Source of the DNA: Mesorhizobium tianshanense
Lineage (GTDB): Bacteria; Pseudomonadota; Alphaproteobacteria; Rhizobiales; Rhizobiaceae
Length of the DNA stretch: 57,374 nucleotides
NCBI RefSeq assembly: GCF_007830515.1
Contig: NZ_VLKT01000048.1
Location: forward strand, 1-57,374
Direction: 5' to 3'
Positions within the stretch are counted from its first letter, which is position 1. Each line of letters opens with the position of its first letter. The position numbers and the translations under genes were made by a program. Below, one piece after another: positions 42,640 to 50,169 of the stretch. The notes below the pieces were generated by a model. It saw only the letters and a program-made list of their open reading frames with translations, did no database searches and was not told the DNA's origin.

Positions 42640-43146
42640 GTTTTTTCATTCCGGGAGAAGGCAGAGCGAAGGTGGGGAGAGTAGAGTGAAGGTATTGGCG
42701 CTCGGCGCGCATCCGGACGACATCCTCATGCTCGGTACGATGGCCGCTTAAGCCGCGCAAGGCGCAGAATTGGTTTTTGCGATAGGCATGGATGGTGCCA
42801 AGGCGACAAGGGCGGTCCGGGATCACTCGCCGACATACATGCTTTGCTGCCGCCAGCCCCAGTGATCCGGCCGGTGACGGCCAGCACCAGAACGATCAAT
42901 TGAGCCGACACCCGGCGCGCCGACCAATCCTGCGGCGCCACTTTTCCCGGACCAGCACCCGGTACGGAAGCGCCATGCTGCGGCGCAGCAACGAATTCGC
43001 TTGCCTTGTTTAGTAAAAATTGCATCACTAAACAAATTACTAAACATCCGCGGCCAGACCGCGTCGTCATGTTTAGGCCCCTGAGGAGAGGGGTTGAGGT
43101 TTCTTGAGACCGCCATCCGGGCGCGTTTCGCAAATGGGAGGAAGGC
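42640..43146. promoter_or_regulatory. Control region of the ABC/DHA kinase operon
   Basis: Besides the PIG-L remnant, this 507-base gap holds three ACTAAAC/GTTTAGT heptamers at 43008-43014, 43027-43033 and 43039-43045: an inverted pair with centres 19 bases apart followed by a direct copy. GTTTAG recurs near 43070. The spacing of about two helical turns suggests an operator for a regulator of the downstream operon. The binding-protein gene has a strong ribosome binding site (GGGAGGAAGGC) before 43147. No obvious -35/-10 pair could be fixed. Confidence 0.5.
42686..42831 (+). pseudogene. Remnant of a PIG-L family deacetylase gene
   Basis: From a GTG at 42686 the frame reads VKVLALGAHPDDILMLGTMA, a TAA stop, then AAQGAELVFAIGMDGAKATR. 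HPDD is the zinc-binding motif of PIG-L/LmbE deacetylases, and the second block matches the next strand of the fold. Only this N-terminal piece, with an in-frame stop, is left; the rest is missing before the ABC transporter operon. A ribosome-binding-like GGTGGGGAGAG precedes it. Confidence 0.65.
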
Positions 43147-44478
43147 ATGAAATCGACCTTGAAACTGACGTTGGGACTGACCTCGGCGATGTTTGCGTCG
43201 ACAGCCGTTTCGAACGTCGCGCATGCAGAAGATCTGACGCTTTGCTGGGCGGCCTGGGACCCGGCCAATGCGCTTGTCGAACTGTCCAAGGATTTCACCA
43301 AGGAAACCGGCATCGGCATGAAATTCGAATTCGTGCCGTGGACCAACTATGCCGATCGTTTCCTCAACGAACTGAATTCCAAGGGCAAGCTGTGCGACCT
43401 GATCATCGGCGACAGCCAGTGGATCGGCGGCTCCGCCGAGAACGGCCACTACGTCAAGCTGAACGACTTCTTCGACGCCGAGAAGATCAGCATGGACGAC
43501 TTCGTGCCGGCGACCGTCGTCGGCTATTCGCAATGGCCGAAGAACACGCCGAACTACTGGGCGCTGCCGGCCATGGGCGACGTCGTCGGCTGGACCTATC
43601 GCAAGGACTGGTTCTCCAAGCCGGAACTGCAGAAGGAATTCAAGGAAAAGTACGGCTGGGATCTCGCCGCGCCGACGACCTTCGACCAATTGAAGCAAAT
43701 CGCAGAGTTCTTCCAGAAGCACGAGATCGACGGCAAGACGGTCTATGGCGCCTCAATCTATACCGAGCGCGGCTCCGAAGGCATCACCATGGGCGCCATG
43801 GACGTGCTCTACAGCTTCGGCTTCAAATACGAGAATCCCGACAAGCCCTACGAGATGGACGGCTTCGTCAATTCCGAGAAATCGGTGAAGGGTCTGGAGT
43901 TCTACAAGGCGCTCTATGACTGCTGCACGCCTCCCGGGGCCTCGAACAGCTACATGGGCGAAGGCGTCGACGCCTTCAAATCCGGCCAGGTGGCGATGCA
44001 CATGAACTTCGCCTTCACCTGGCCAGGCCTGCAGAAGGACGAGAATGTCGGCGGCGACAAGATCGGTTATTTCGCCAATCCCAAGGGTCCCGACGGCGAC
44101 CAGTTCGCGCAGCTTGGCGGCCAGGGCATCTCGGTGGTCTCCTATTCGGACAAGCAGGAAGCCGCGCTCAAATACATTAAATGGTTCGCCAACAAGGACG
44201 TGCAGGCCAAGTGGTGGTCGCTCGGCGGCTATTCCTGCCTCAACGCGGTCGTGAACGATCCGGGCTTCCCGGCCAGCCAGCCCTATGCGCAGACCTTCCT
44301 CGACTCCATGGCCATCGTGAAGGACTTCTGGGCCGAGCCCAGCTATGCACCGCTGCTGCAGGCGTCGCAGAAGCGCTTCCATGATTATGTCGTGGCCGGT
44401 CAGGGTTCGGCCAAGGATGCGCTGGACGGCCTGGTCAAGGACTGGACCGAAGTGTTCCAGGACGATGGCAAGATGTGA
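43147..44478 (+). CDS. ABC transporter substrate-binding protein (carbohydrate type)
   Basis: A 443-residue periplasmic binding protein of the family 1 (sugar/polyol) type. The signal peptide is KSTLKLTLGLTSAMFASTAV, then SNVAHA, cleaved before EDLTLCW. The mature protein starts with the usual domain (AWDPANALVELSKDFTKETG) and contains EFVPWTNYADRFLNELNSKG and FAFTWPGLQKDENVGGDKIG, characteristic of sugar-type ABC systems. Ligand unknown; DHA kinase genes further down suggest a triose or polyol. It is the first gene of the operon, well expressed judging by its ribosome binding site. Confidence 0.92.
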   Translation: MKSTLKLTLGLTSAMFASTAVSNVAHAEDLTLCWAAWDPANALVELSKDFTKETGIGMKFEFVPWTNYADRFLNELNSKGKLCDLIIGDSQWIGGSAENGHYVKLNDFFDAEKISMDDFVPATVVGYSQWPKNTPNYWALPAMGDVVGWTYRKDWFSKPELQKEFKEKYGWDLAAPTTFDQLKQIAEFFQKHEIDGKTVYGASIYTERGSEGITMGAMDVLYSFGFKYENPDKPYEMDGFVNSEKSVKGLEFYKALYDCCTPPGASNSYMGEGVDAFKSGQVAMHMNFAFTWPGLQKDENVGGDKIGYFANPKGPDGDQFAQLGGQGISVVSYSDKQEAALKYIKWFANKDVQAKWWSLGGYSCLNAVVNDPGFPASQPYAQTFLDSMAIVKDFWAEPSYAPLLQASQKRFHDYVVAGQGSAKDALDGLVKDWTEVFQDDGKM

Positions 44479-44619
44479 TTGGGGCAAGATGTAATCGGGG
44501 CCAGATCCAACCGGCCCCTCCCGAGCCACGACCGCCTGTCCCGTGCCGCCCTTGGCACGGGACACAGTTCAGATAAATTCCATTGTCGAGACGACCAAGT
44601 GACCGAAGCGGGACTGACC

Positions 44620-45567
44620 ATGCTCAATCGGACTGCGGACAGCGTTGCCCGGGCTACGCCTGAGTCGTTGGCCCGTAAGGTCCGGGGCATCAGCGACAAG
44701 GGCCTCGCCTGGCTGTTCATCTCGCCGACGATCCTCTTGCTGCTCGCCATCAACATCTTCCCGCTGTTTTGGGCGATCTATCTGTCCTTCACCAACTACC
44801 GCGCCAATCGCCCCAACGAGGTCGTCAAAAATGTCGGCCTTGCCAATTACCGACGCATCCTCGGCGACCAGGACATCTGGATCGCCATGCAGACGACGGC
44901 GCATTTCGTGTTCTGGACGATTCTCTTGCAGACGCTGATCGGCTTCACGCTGGCCTGGCTGATCGACCGGAAATTCCGTGGCCACGCCTTCTGGACGACC
45001 ATCATTCTCGTTCCGATGATGCTGTCGCCGGCGGTGGTCGGCAATTTCTGGCGCTTCCTCTACGAGCCGCAGATCGGTCTGTTCGCCTATGCCATCTCGT
45101 TCGTGTCAGGCATTCCGGCAACGCAGATCGGCATGCTCTCCAACGTCTCTCTGGCGCCGTGGTCGATCGTCATCGTCGACACCTGGATGTGGACGCCTTA
45201 CGTGATGCTGATCTGCCTCGCCGGCCTGCGCTCGATTCCCGAATACATCTACGAGGCAGCCGAGGTCGACCGCGCCTCCAACTGGCGGCAGTTCTGGTCG
45301 ATCACGCTGCCGATGGCGCTGCCCTTCATCATGCTGGCGGTGCTGTTTCGCGGCATCGAGAACTTCAAGATGTTCGACATGGTCAATCTCTTGACCGGCG
45401 GCGGGCCTGGTTCGACCACCGAGGTTGCGTCGATCACGCTGAAGCGACAGGCCTTCGAAAGCTGGCGGACGGGCTATTCCTCGGCCTTCGCCATCATCCT
45501 GTTCGTTGCGGTGTTCGGCCTTGCCAACATCTACGTCAAGGCGCTCAACAAGGTGAAGCAGAGATGA
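44620..45567 (+). CDS. ABC transporter permease (MalF/UgpA-like)
   Basis: A 315-residue inner-membrane permease with six helices (GLAWLFISPTILLLLAINIF first) and the EAA loop that contacts the ATPase, EYIYEAAEVDRASNWRQFWS, followed by ITLPMALPFIMLAVLFRGIE. The ATG at 44620 (MLNRTADSVARAT) is preferred over a GTG at 44599 and over the frame that reaches back to the previous stop. It follows the binding protein after about 140 bases, and its stop overlaps the next start (ATGA). Confidence 0.92.
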   Translation: MLNRTADSVARATPESLARKVRGISDKGLAWLFISPTILLLLAINIFPLFWAIYLSFTNYRANRPNEVVKNVGLANYRRILGDQDIWIAMQTTAHFVFWTILLQTLIGFTLAWLIDRKFRGHAFWTTIILVPMMLSPAVVGNFWRFLYEPQIGLFAYAISFVSGIPATQIGMLSNVSLAPWSIVIVDTWMWTPYVMLICLAGLRSIPEYIYEAAEVDRASNWRQFWSITLPMALPFIMLAVLFRGIENFKMFDMVNLLTGGGPGSTTEVASITLKRQAFESWRTGYSSAFAIILFVAVFGLANIYVKALNKVKQR

Positions 45568-46514
45568 GCCTGACGTCAGCCCATTCGGTCGTCGCACCCT
45601 CGGCCACGTCGAAGCGCGTCGCCGGCACGATCATCGTGCTCTATGCGCTGATCTCGATCGTGCCGCTGCTGTGGATTTTCGCCACCAGCTTCAAGACACC
45701 ACCGGACTCGATCGCCTATCCGCCAAAGATCCTGTTCCAGCCGAGCATCGAGGGCTATTGCAATCTGTTCTCGACGCGGACCCGGCAGACGCCGGAGTAC
45801 ATCAACTCGCTGGGACCGGCGACGGGCGTGTGCGACGAGACAGTGCGCAAGCGCAACATGGTGATCGCCGGCCCATCCAACTTCATGCCGCGCTTCGTCA
45901 ATTCGCTGATCATCGCCTTCGGCTCGACCTTCTGCGCAGTCTTCCTCGGCACGCTGTCGGCCTATGGCTTCTCACGCTTCAAGGTGCCGCTGGCCGACGA
46001 CCTTTTGTTCTTCATCCTGTCGACGCGGATGATGCCGCCGATCGCCGTCGCCATCCCCATCTACCTGATGTATCGCGAGCTTGGCCTCTCCGACACCGCG
46101 CTCGGCATGATCCTGCTCTATACGGCAGTCAACGTGTCGCTGGCGGTGTGGCTGCTGAAGGGCTTCATCGACGAGATCCCGCGCGAATATGAGGAAGCGG
46201 CGATGATCGACGGCTATACGCGACTGCAGGCGTTCTGGCGCACCGTGCTGCCGCAGGCGACCACCGGCATTGCGGCGACCGCCATCTTCTGCCTGATCTT
46301 CGCCTGGAACGAATATGCGTTTGCCGCCCTGCTGACCTCGGGCACGGCGCAGACCGCACCGCCCTTCATCCCGACCATCATCGGCGAAGGCGGCCAGGAC
46401 TGGCCGGCGGTGGCCGCCGGCACCACGATCTTCCTGGTGCCGATCCTGGTGTTCACCATCCTGCTGCGCAAGCAGTTGCTGCGCGGCATCACCTTCGGCG
46501 CGGTGCGCAAATGA
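45564..46514 (+). CDS. ABC transporter permease (MalG/UgpE-like)
   Basis: A 316-residue partner permease with six helices; the first is AGTIIVLYALISIVPLLWIF and the EAA loop is EIPREYEEAAMIDGYTRLQA, then FWRTVLPQ. Between helices 1 and 2 it has an enlarged external loop (YINSLGPATGVCDETVRKRN) not usual in maltose-type permeases, perhaps for docking its binding protein. The start overlaps the previous stop and the end overlaps the small membrane protein gene by four bases. Confidence 0.92.
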   Translation: MSLTSAHSVVAPSATSKRVAGTIIVLYALISIVPLLWIFATSFKTPPDSIAYPPKILFQPSIEGYCNLFSTRTRQTPEYINSLGPATGVCDETVRKRNMVIAGPSNFMPRFVNSLIIAFGSTFCAVFLGTLSAYGFSRFKVPLADDLLFFILSTRMMPPIAVAIPIYLMYRELGLSDTALGMILLYTAVNVSLAVWLLKGFIDEIPREYEEAAMIDGYTRLQAFWRTVLPQATTGIAATAIFCLIFAWNEYAFAALLTSGTAQTAPPFIPTIIGEGGQDWPAVAAGTTIFLVPILVFTILLRKQLLRGITFGAVRK

Positions 46515-46717
46515 GCCTGACCCAACCCGCAAAACGCAAATCGCGCTGGCCGGTGTGGGCCAGGCGCGGCCTGATGGAGAATATCGCCACCGCGATCATC
46601 GCCATCGGTTTCCTGATGCTGTTCCAGCCCTTCGCGCTGCCGCTCTATACCTACTCCTTCGTCACCATGCTGGCCGGCACGGCGATGTTCATCATCGTCT
46701 CGAAGTTTCCGGAGTAG
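46511..46717 (+). CDS. Small membrane protein of the ABC transporter operon
   Basis: A 68-residue protein with a basic N-terminus (LTQPAKRKSRWPVWARRGLM) and two hydrophobic segments (ATAIIAIGFLMLFQPFALPL and YSFVTMLAGTAMFIIVSKF). It overlaps the second permease gene (ATGA) and is followed three bases later by the first ATPase gene, so it is an integral part of the operon. A small membrane protein of unknown role (GlpU) also accompanies the rhizobial glycerol ABC importer; a similar accessory role is inferred here, not shown. Confidence 0.72.
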   Translation: MSLTQPAKRKSRWPVWARRGLMENIATAIIAIGFLMLFQPFALPLYTYSFVTMLAGTAMFIIVSKFPE

Positions 46718-46720
46718 ACG

Positions 46721-47833
46721 ATGGCGGAAATCAGGGTCGAGCATCTGAGAAAGGCATTCGGCGATTTCGTCGCGGTGCAGGATTCCAACTTCGTCGTCGA
46801 AGACGGCGAGTTCTTCGTCATGCTGGGGCCGTCGGGCTGCGGCAAGACGACGACGCTCAGGATGATCGCCGGGCTCGAATTGCCGACTGGCGGCAAGATC
46901 CTGCTCGGCGGCGAGGACGTCACCATGCGGCGGGCGCGGGAGCGTGACATCGCCTTCGTCTTCCAGCTGTTCGCGCTCTATCCGCACATGAATGTGCGTA
47001 AGAACATCGGCTTCCCGCTATTAGCGCAAGGCATGCCAGGTGCTGAAATCCGCCAGCGGGTCGAGGAGACGGCGAAGCTGTTGCGCATCGACCATCTGCT
47101 CAACAAATCCGTCTCCGGCCTTGCCGGCGGCGACCGCCAGCGCGTGGCGCTCGGACGCGCCATCGTGCGACGGCCAAAATGCTTCCTGATGGACGAGCCG
47201 CTCGGCACGCTCGACACCGAATTCCGCGATCTCATGGTCCATGAGCTGCGCGAACTGCATAATCGCATCCACGCCACCACCGTCTACGTCACGCATGACC
47301 AGATGGAAGCGATGTCGATGGCCGACAAGATCGCGGTGATGAACCACGGCGTCATCGAGCAGTTCGGCACCCCACGTGAGATCTATGACCGGCCGGCGAC
47401 CATGTTCGTCGCCGATTTCATCGGCTCGCCGCCAATGAATTTCCTCGGCTTCGGCGGCGGGCTGGCGAAAGGTTCGAAAGAGATCACCGTGCAAGGCGCC
47501 AAGGTGGCGGTGCCGGAGGTGCGCGAGGACATCGCGCCGGCCGACATGGCGCTTGGCATCCGGCCGGAACACATCCGCTTCGACGATGCTTCGAAGCTGC
47601 GCGGCGCCATCTACGGCACCGAATATCTCGGCACCACGCAGATCGTGGCGGTGGAGACTGCAGACGGCATCATCAAGGCGCGGGTCCCGGCCGAAATCCG
47701 GCTCAATGCGGGCGACCATGTCGGCCTGGCGCTGAGAAGCGCGCGGCTGTCGCTGTTCGAGAAGGGCTCCGGCCGCGCGGTGCGCACCGCCATCCATGAC
47801 GCGGCCTCTCAGGGGAGAGCGCAGCATGGCTGA
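46721..47833 (+). CDS. ABC transporter ATP-binding protein (first of two)
   Basis: A 370-residue MalK/UgpC-type ATPase. Walker A is GPSGCGKTTTLRMIAGLE, the Q-loop FVFQLFALYPHMNV, Walker B FLMDEPLGTLDTEFRDLMVH and the H-loop TTVYVTHDQMEAMSMADKIA. The ABC signature is unusual: SGLAGGDRQRVALGRAI, that is LAGGD in place of LSGGQ. A TOBE-like domain ends the protein. The next ATPase gene overlaps it by eight bases. Two different ATPases suggest a heterodimeric motor. Confidence 0.93.
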   Translation: MAEIRVEHLRKAFGDFVAVQDSNFVVEDGEFFVMLGPSGCGKTTTLRMIAGLELPTGGKILLGGEDVTMRRARERDIAFVFQLFALYPHMNVRKNIGFPLLAQGMPGAEIRQRVEETAKLLRIDHLLNKSVSGLAGGDRQRVALGRAIVRRPKCFLMDEPLGTLDTEFRDLMVHELRELHNRIHATTVYVTHDQMEAMSMADKIAVMNHGVIEQFGTPREIYDRPATMFVADFIGSPPMNFLGFGGGLAKGSKEITVQGAKVAVPEVREDIAPADMALGIRPEHIRFDDASKLRGAIYGTEYLGTTQIVAVETADGIIKARVPAEIRLNAGDHVGLALRSARLSLFEKGSGRAVRTAIHDAASQGRAQHG

Positions 47834-48845
47834 CGTGCACATCAAAGGGGTGACCAAGAGCTTCGGCGAGCAGATTGCCGTGGACACTCTCGACCTGCGC
47901 ATTGCCGACGGCGAATTCGTCGTGCTACTCGGCCCGACTGGGGCTGGCAAGACGACGACGCTCAGACTTATCGCCGGATTGGAACGGCCCGACACGGGTT
48001 CGATTCATATCGGCACCCGCGATGCGACAGCACTCTCGCCGTCCGAGCGCGACACCGCCTTCGTCTTCCAGCAATATTCGCTCTATCCGCATCTGTCGGT
48101 CTACGACAACCTCGCCTTTCCGCTGCGCTCGCCGGCGCGAAAGATGCCGGAAGACAAGATTCGCCACCGCGTCGAGGAGGTGGCCAGGATGGTGCGCATC
48201 CACCACAAGCTCTCCAACCGCTCGACGAAGCTCTCCGGTGGCGAGATGCAGCGCGTCGCCATCGGCCGCGCGCTGGTGCGCAAGCCTTCGATCTACCTGA
48301 TGGACGAGCCGCTGTCGTCGCTTGACGCCAAGCTGCGCGCCGACCTCCGGCTCGAGCTGAAGCGCATCCAGGCCGAGCTCGGCGCCACCATGCTCTATGT
48401 CACGCACGACCAGATCGAGGCGATGACCATGGCCGATCGCATCGGCATCCTCGCCGACGGCGTTCTGGTGCAGATCGGCACGCCGCGGACGATCTATTCG
48501 GAGCCGGCAAATCTCCATGTCGCCGCACGGCTAGGCCAGCCGGCGATCAATCTGCTGCCGACCGGGCTGCTGCCCGACGGCGACGTGCCGGCGGGAACCA
48601 AAACGATCGGCGCGCGTACAGAACATCTGTCGATTGGCAAGGCGTCGAACGGCCACGCCGACGGCGTTGTTGACTGGGTCGAGCATCTGGGCGACCAGAA
48701 CCACCTGCATGTGAGCGTCGGGACAAAAAAACTAGTGACGCTGACAGACCCCGACACGCAACTGGAAAAGGGCGACAAGGTGACGATCCGCTACCGGGCG
48801 CCGCTGTTTTTCGACCAGGCCGGCAACAGGATCGCAAACCGATGA
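47826..48845 (+). CDS. ABC transporter ATP-binding protein (second of two)
   Basis: A 339-residue ATPase with canonical motifs: Walker A GPTGAGKTTTLRLIAGLE, Q-loop FVFQQYSLYPHLSVYDNLAF, signature TKLSGGEMQRVAIGRAL, Walker B YLMDEPLSSLDAKLRADLRL and H-loop LYVTHDQIEAMTMADRIG, then a TOBE-type regulatory domain. ATG 47826 (MADVHIKGVTKSFGEQ) lies inside the end of the preceding gene. The stop overlaps the dhaL start (ATGA), tying the transporter and kinase genes into one operon. Confidence 0.93.
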   Translation: MADVHIKGVTKSFGEQIAVDTLDLRIADGEFVVLLGPTGAGKTTTLRLIAGLERPDTGSIHIGTRDATALSPSERDTAFVFQQYSLYPHLSVYDNLAFPLRSPARKMPEDKIRHRVEEVARMVRIHHKLSNRSTKLSGGEMQRVAIGRALVRKPSIYLMDEPLSSLDAKLRADLRLELKRIQAELGATMLYVTHDQIEAMTMADRIGILADGVLVQIGTPRTIYSEPANLHVAARLGQPAINLLPTGLLPDGDVPAGTKTIGARTEHLSIGKASNGHADGVVDWVEHLGDQNHLHVSVGTKKLVTLTDPDTQLEKGDKVTIRYRAPLFFDQAGNRIANR

Positions 48846-49459
48846 GCGCTGGGACGATGGACAAGGTTGATCTGAAGGCGCTGATATCAGCGACCGCCGA
48901 CGCGATTGCCGCCCACGCGGAGGAGCTGACCACGCTCGACCAGGCGATCGGCGACGGCGACCATGGGCTGAACATGAAGCGCGGCTTCGAGGCGGTGCGC
49001 GCCGAGGCCGACGCATTCGCTGCAAAGCCATTGCCTGACGCATTGAAGGCGATAGGCACCAAGCTGGTGATGACTGTCGGCGGGGCTTCGGGGCCGCTTT
49101 TCGGCACGCTGTTCATGGCGCTCGGCAAGGAAATTTCCCCAGAGACCAATCGCGCCAATCTGGCAGCAGCCTTCGGCAAGGCGATCGAGGCAGTGGCGGC
49201 ACGTGGCAAGTCGCAGGTCGGGCAAAAGACCATGCTCGACGTGCTGCAGCCGGTGCATGAGGCGCTGCTACAGGGAAAGACCGGAGCGGAAATCACCGAC
49301 GCCGCCGACAGTGCGGCCGACGCCACCGTGCCGATGAAGGCCTTGCGCGGACGTGCCTCGTTCCTCGGCGACCGCTCGATCGGCCATATGGACGCCGGGG
49401 CGCGCTCGACCGCACTGCTGGTGCGGGCCGTTGCCGAAACAATCGAGGCGCACGCATGA
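48842..49459 (+). CDS. dhaL: Dihydroxyacetone kinase subunit DhaL (ADP-binding)
   Basis: A 205-residue subunit that holds ADP as a permanent cofactor and passes phosphate to dihydroxyacetone bound on DhaK. The Mg-nucleotide aspartates are in TLDQAIGDGDHGLNMKRGF (about residues 36-43), the nucleotide loop in VGGASGPLFGTLFMALGK, and the C-terminal block ASFLGDRSIGHMDAGARSTA is a family signature. ADP is rephosphorylated in place by DhaM, encoded next. Starts and stops overlap by ATGA on both sides. Confidence 0.95.
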   Translation: MSAGTMDKVDLKALISATADAIAAHAEELTTLDQAIGDGDHGLNMKRGFEAVRAEADAFAAKPLPDALKAIGTKLVMTVGGASGPLFGTLFMALGKEISPETNRANLAAAFGKAIEAVAARGKSQVGQKTMLDVLQPVHEALLQGKTGAEITDAADSAADATVPMKALRGRASFLGDRSIGHMDAGARSTALLVRAVAETIEAHA

Positions 49460-49845
49460 GCAATGTCGGCATCGTCATCGTATCGCACTCGCCGCTGGTC
49501 GCCGAGGGCACTGCCGACATGGTGCGCCAGATGGTCGGCGACGAAGTGCCGCTTGCATGGTGCGGCGGAAACGGCCATGGCGGGCTGGGAACCAGTGTCG
49601 AGGCGATCATGGGCGCCATCGACAAGGCCTGGTCGGAGGCGGGTGTCGCCATCCTCGTCGATCTCGGCGGAGCCGAGACCAACAGCGAGATGGCGGTCGA
49701 GATGATCGGCGAGCCGCGCGCGCAGAAGATCATCGTCTGCAATGCGCCGATCGTCGAGGGCGCGGTGATGGCGGCGACGGAGGCTTCCGGCGGCGCTTCG
49801 CTCAGGGAAGTGGTGGCGACCGCACACGAATTGTCGCCGTCGTGA
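49456..49845 (+). CDS. dhaM: PTS-type phosphoryl donor DhaM (EIIA-Man domain only)
   Basis: A 129-residue mannose-type EIIA protein that phosphorylates DhaL-bound ADP. The phosphorylated His is His10 in VGIVIVSHSPLVAEGTADMV. The rest, AILVDLGGAETNSEMAVEMI, follows the family. In E. coli DhaM this domain is fused to HPr-like and Enzyme I-like domains; here it is single, and HPr and EI are the next two genes. The stop is directly followed by the HPr frame. Confidence 0.93.
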   Translation: MSNVGIVIVSHSPLVAEGTADMVRQMVGDEVPLAWCGGNGHGGLGTSVEAIMGAIDKAWSEAGVAILVDLGGAETNSEMAVEMIGEPRAQKIIVCNAPIVEGAVMAATEASGGASLREVVATAHELSPS

Positions 49846-49866
49846 ATGAACAGGAATTTTGACTCG

Positions 49867-50169
49867 ATGTCCGCATCCGCCGAAGCCACCGTCCTGATCA
49901 CCCACGAGGTCGGTCTGCATGCGCGCCCGTCGGTGAAGTTCACCAAGCTGGCCAAGACGTTCGCGGCCGAGGTCGAAGTTGCGCTCGCCGCCAACGGGCC
50001 GTGGTTCGACGCCAAGAGCATCGTCAAGGTGATGGCGGCCAAGGCGCCGAAAGGCACGGTGCTGCATATCAGGGCCAGGGGCGCCGGCGCCGGCGAGGCG
50101 GTCGGCGCGCTGGTCGAGCTGGTGCGGCGCGATTTCGACGAGGGCGCGGATCATGCCCGAACCGCTTAG
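49867..50169 (+). CDS. HPr-family phosphocarrier protein
   Basis: A 100-residue HPr-like protein. The phosphorylated His is in the classical motif ITHEVGLHARPSVKFTKLAK (about residue 18). The regulatory Ser region appears as DAKSIVKVMAAKAPKGTVLH. It would carry phosphate from the Enzyme I encoded next to DhaM. ATG 49867 (MSASAEATVLITHE) is chosen for its upstream AGGA; an ATG at 49846 would add seven residues. Its end overlaps the Enzyme I start by 17 bases. Confidence 0.9.
   Translation: MSASAEATVLITHEVGLHARPSVKFTKLAKTFAAEVEVALAANGPWFDAKSIVKVMAAKAPKGTVLHIRARGAGAGEAVGALVELVRRDFDEGADHARTA

Noticed and set aside
44769..45563. In-frame upstream extension of the second permease (581 aa in total)
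   Set aside because: The extension overlaps the first permease in another frame; the ATG at 45564 gives a normal permease start.
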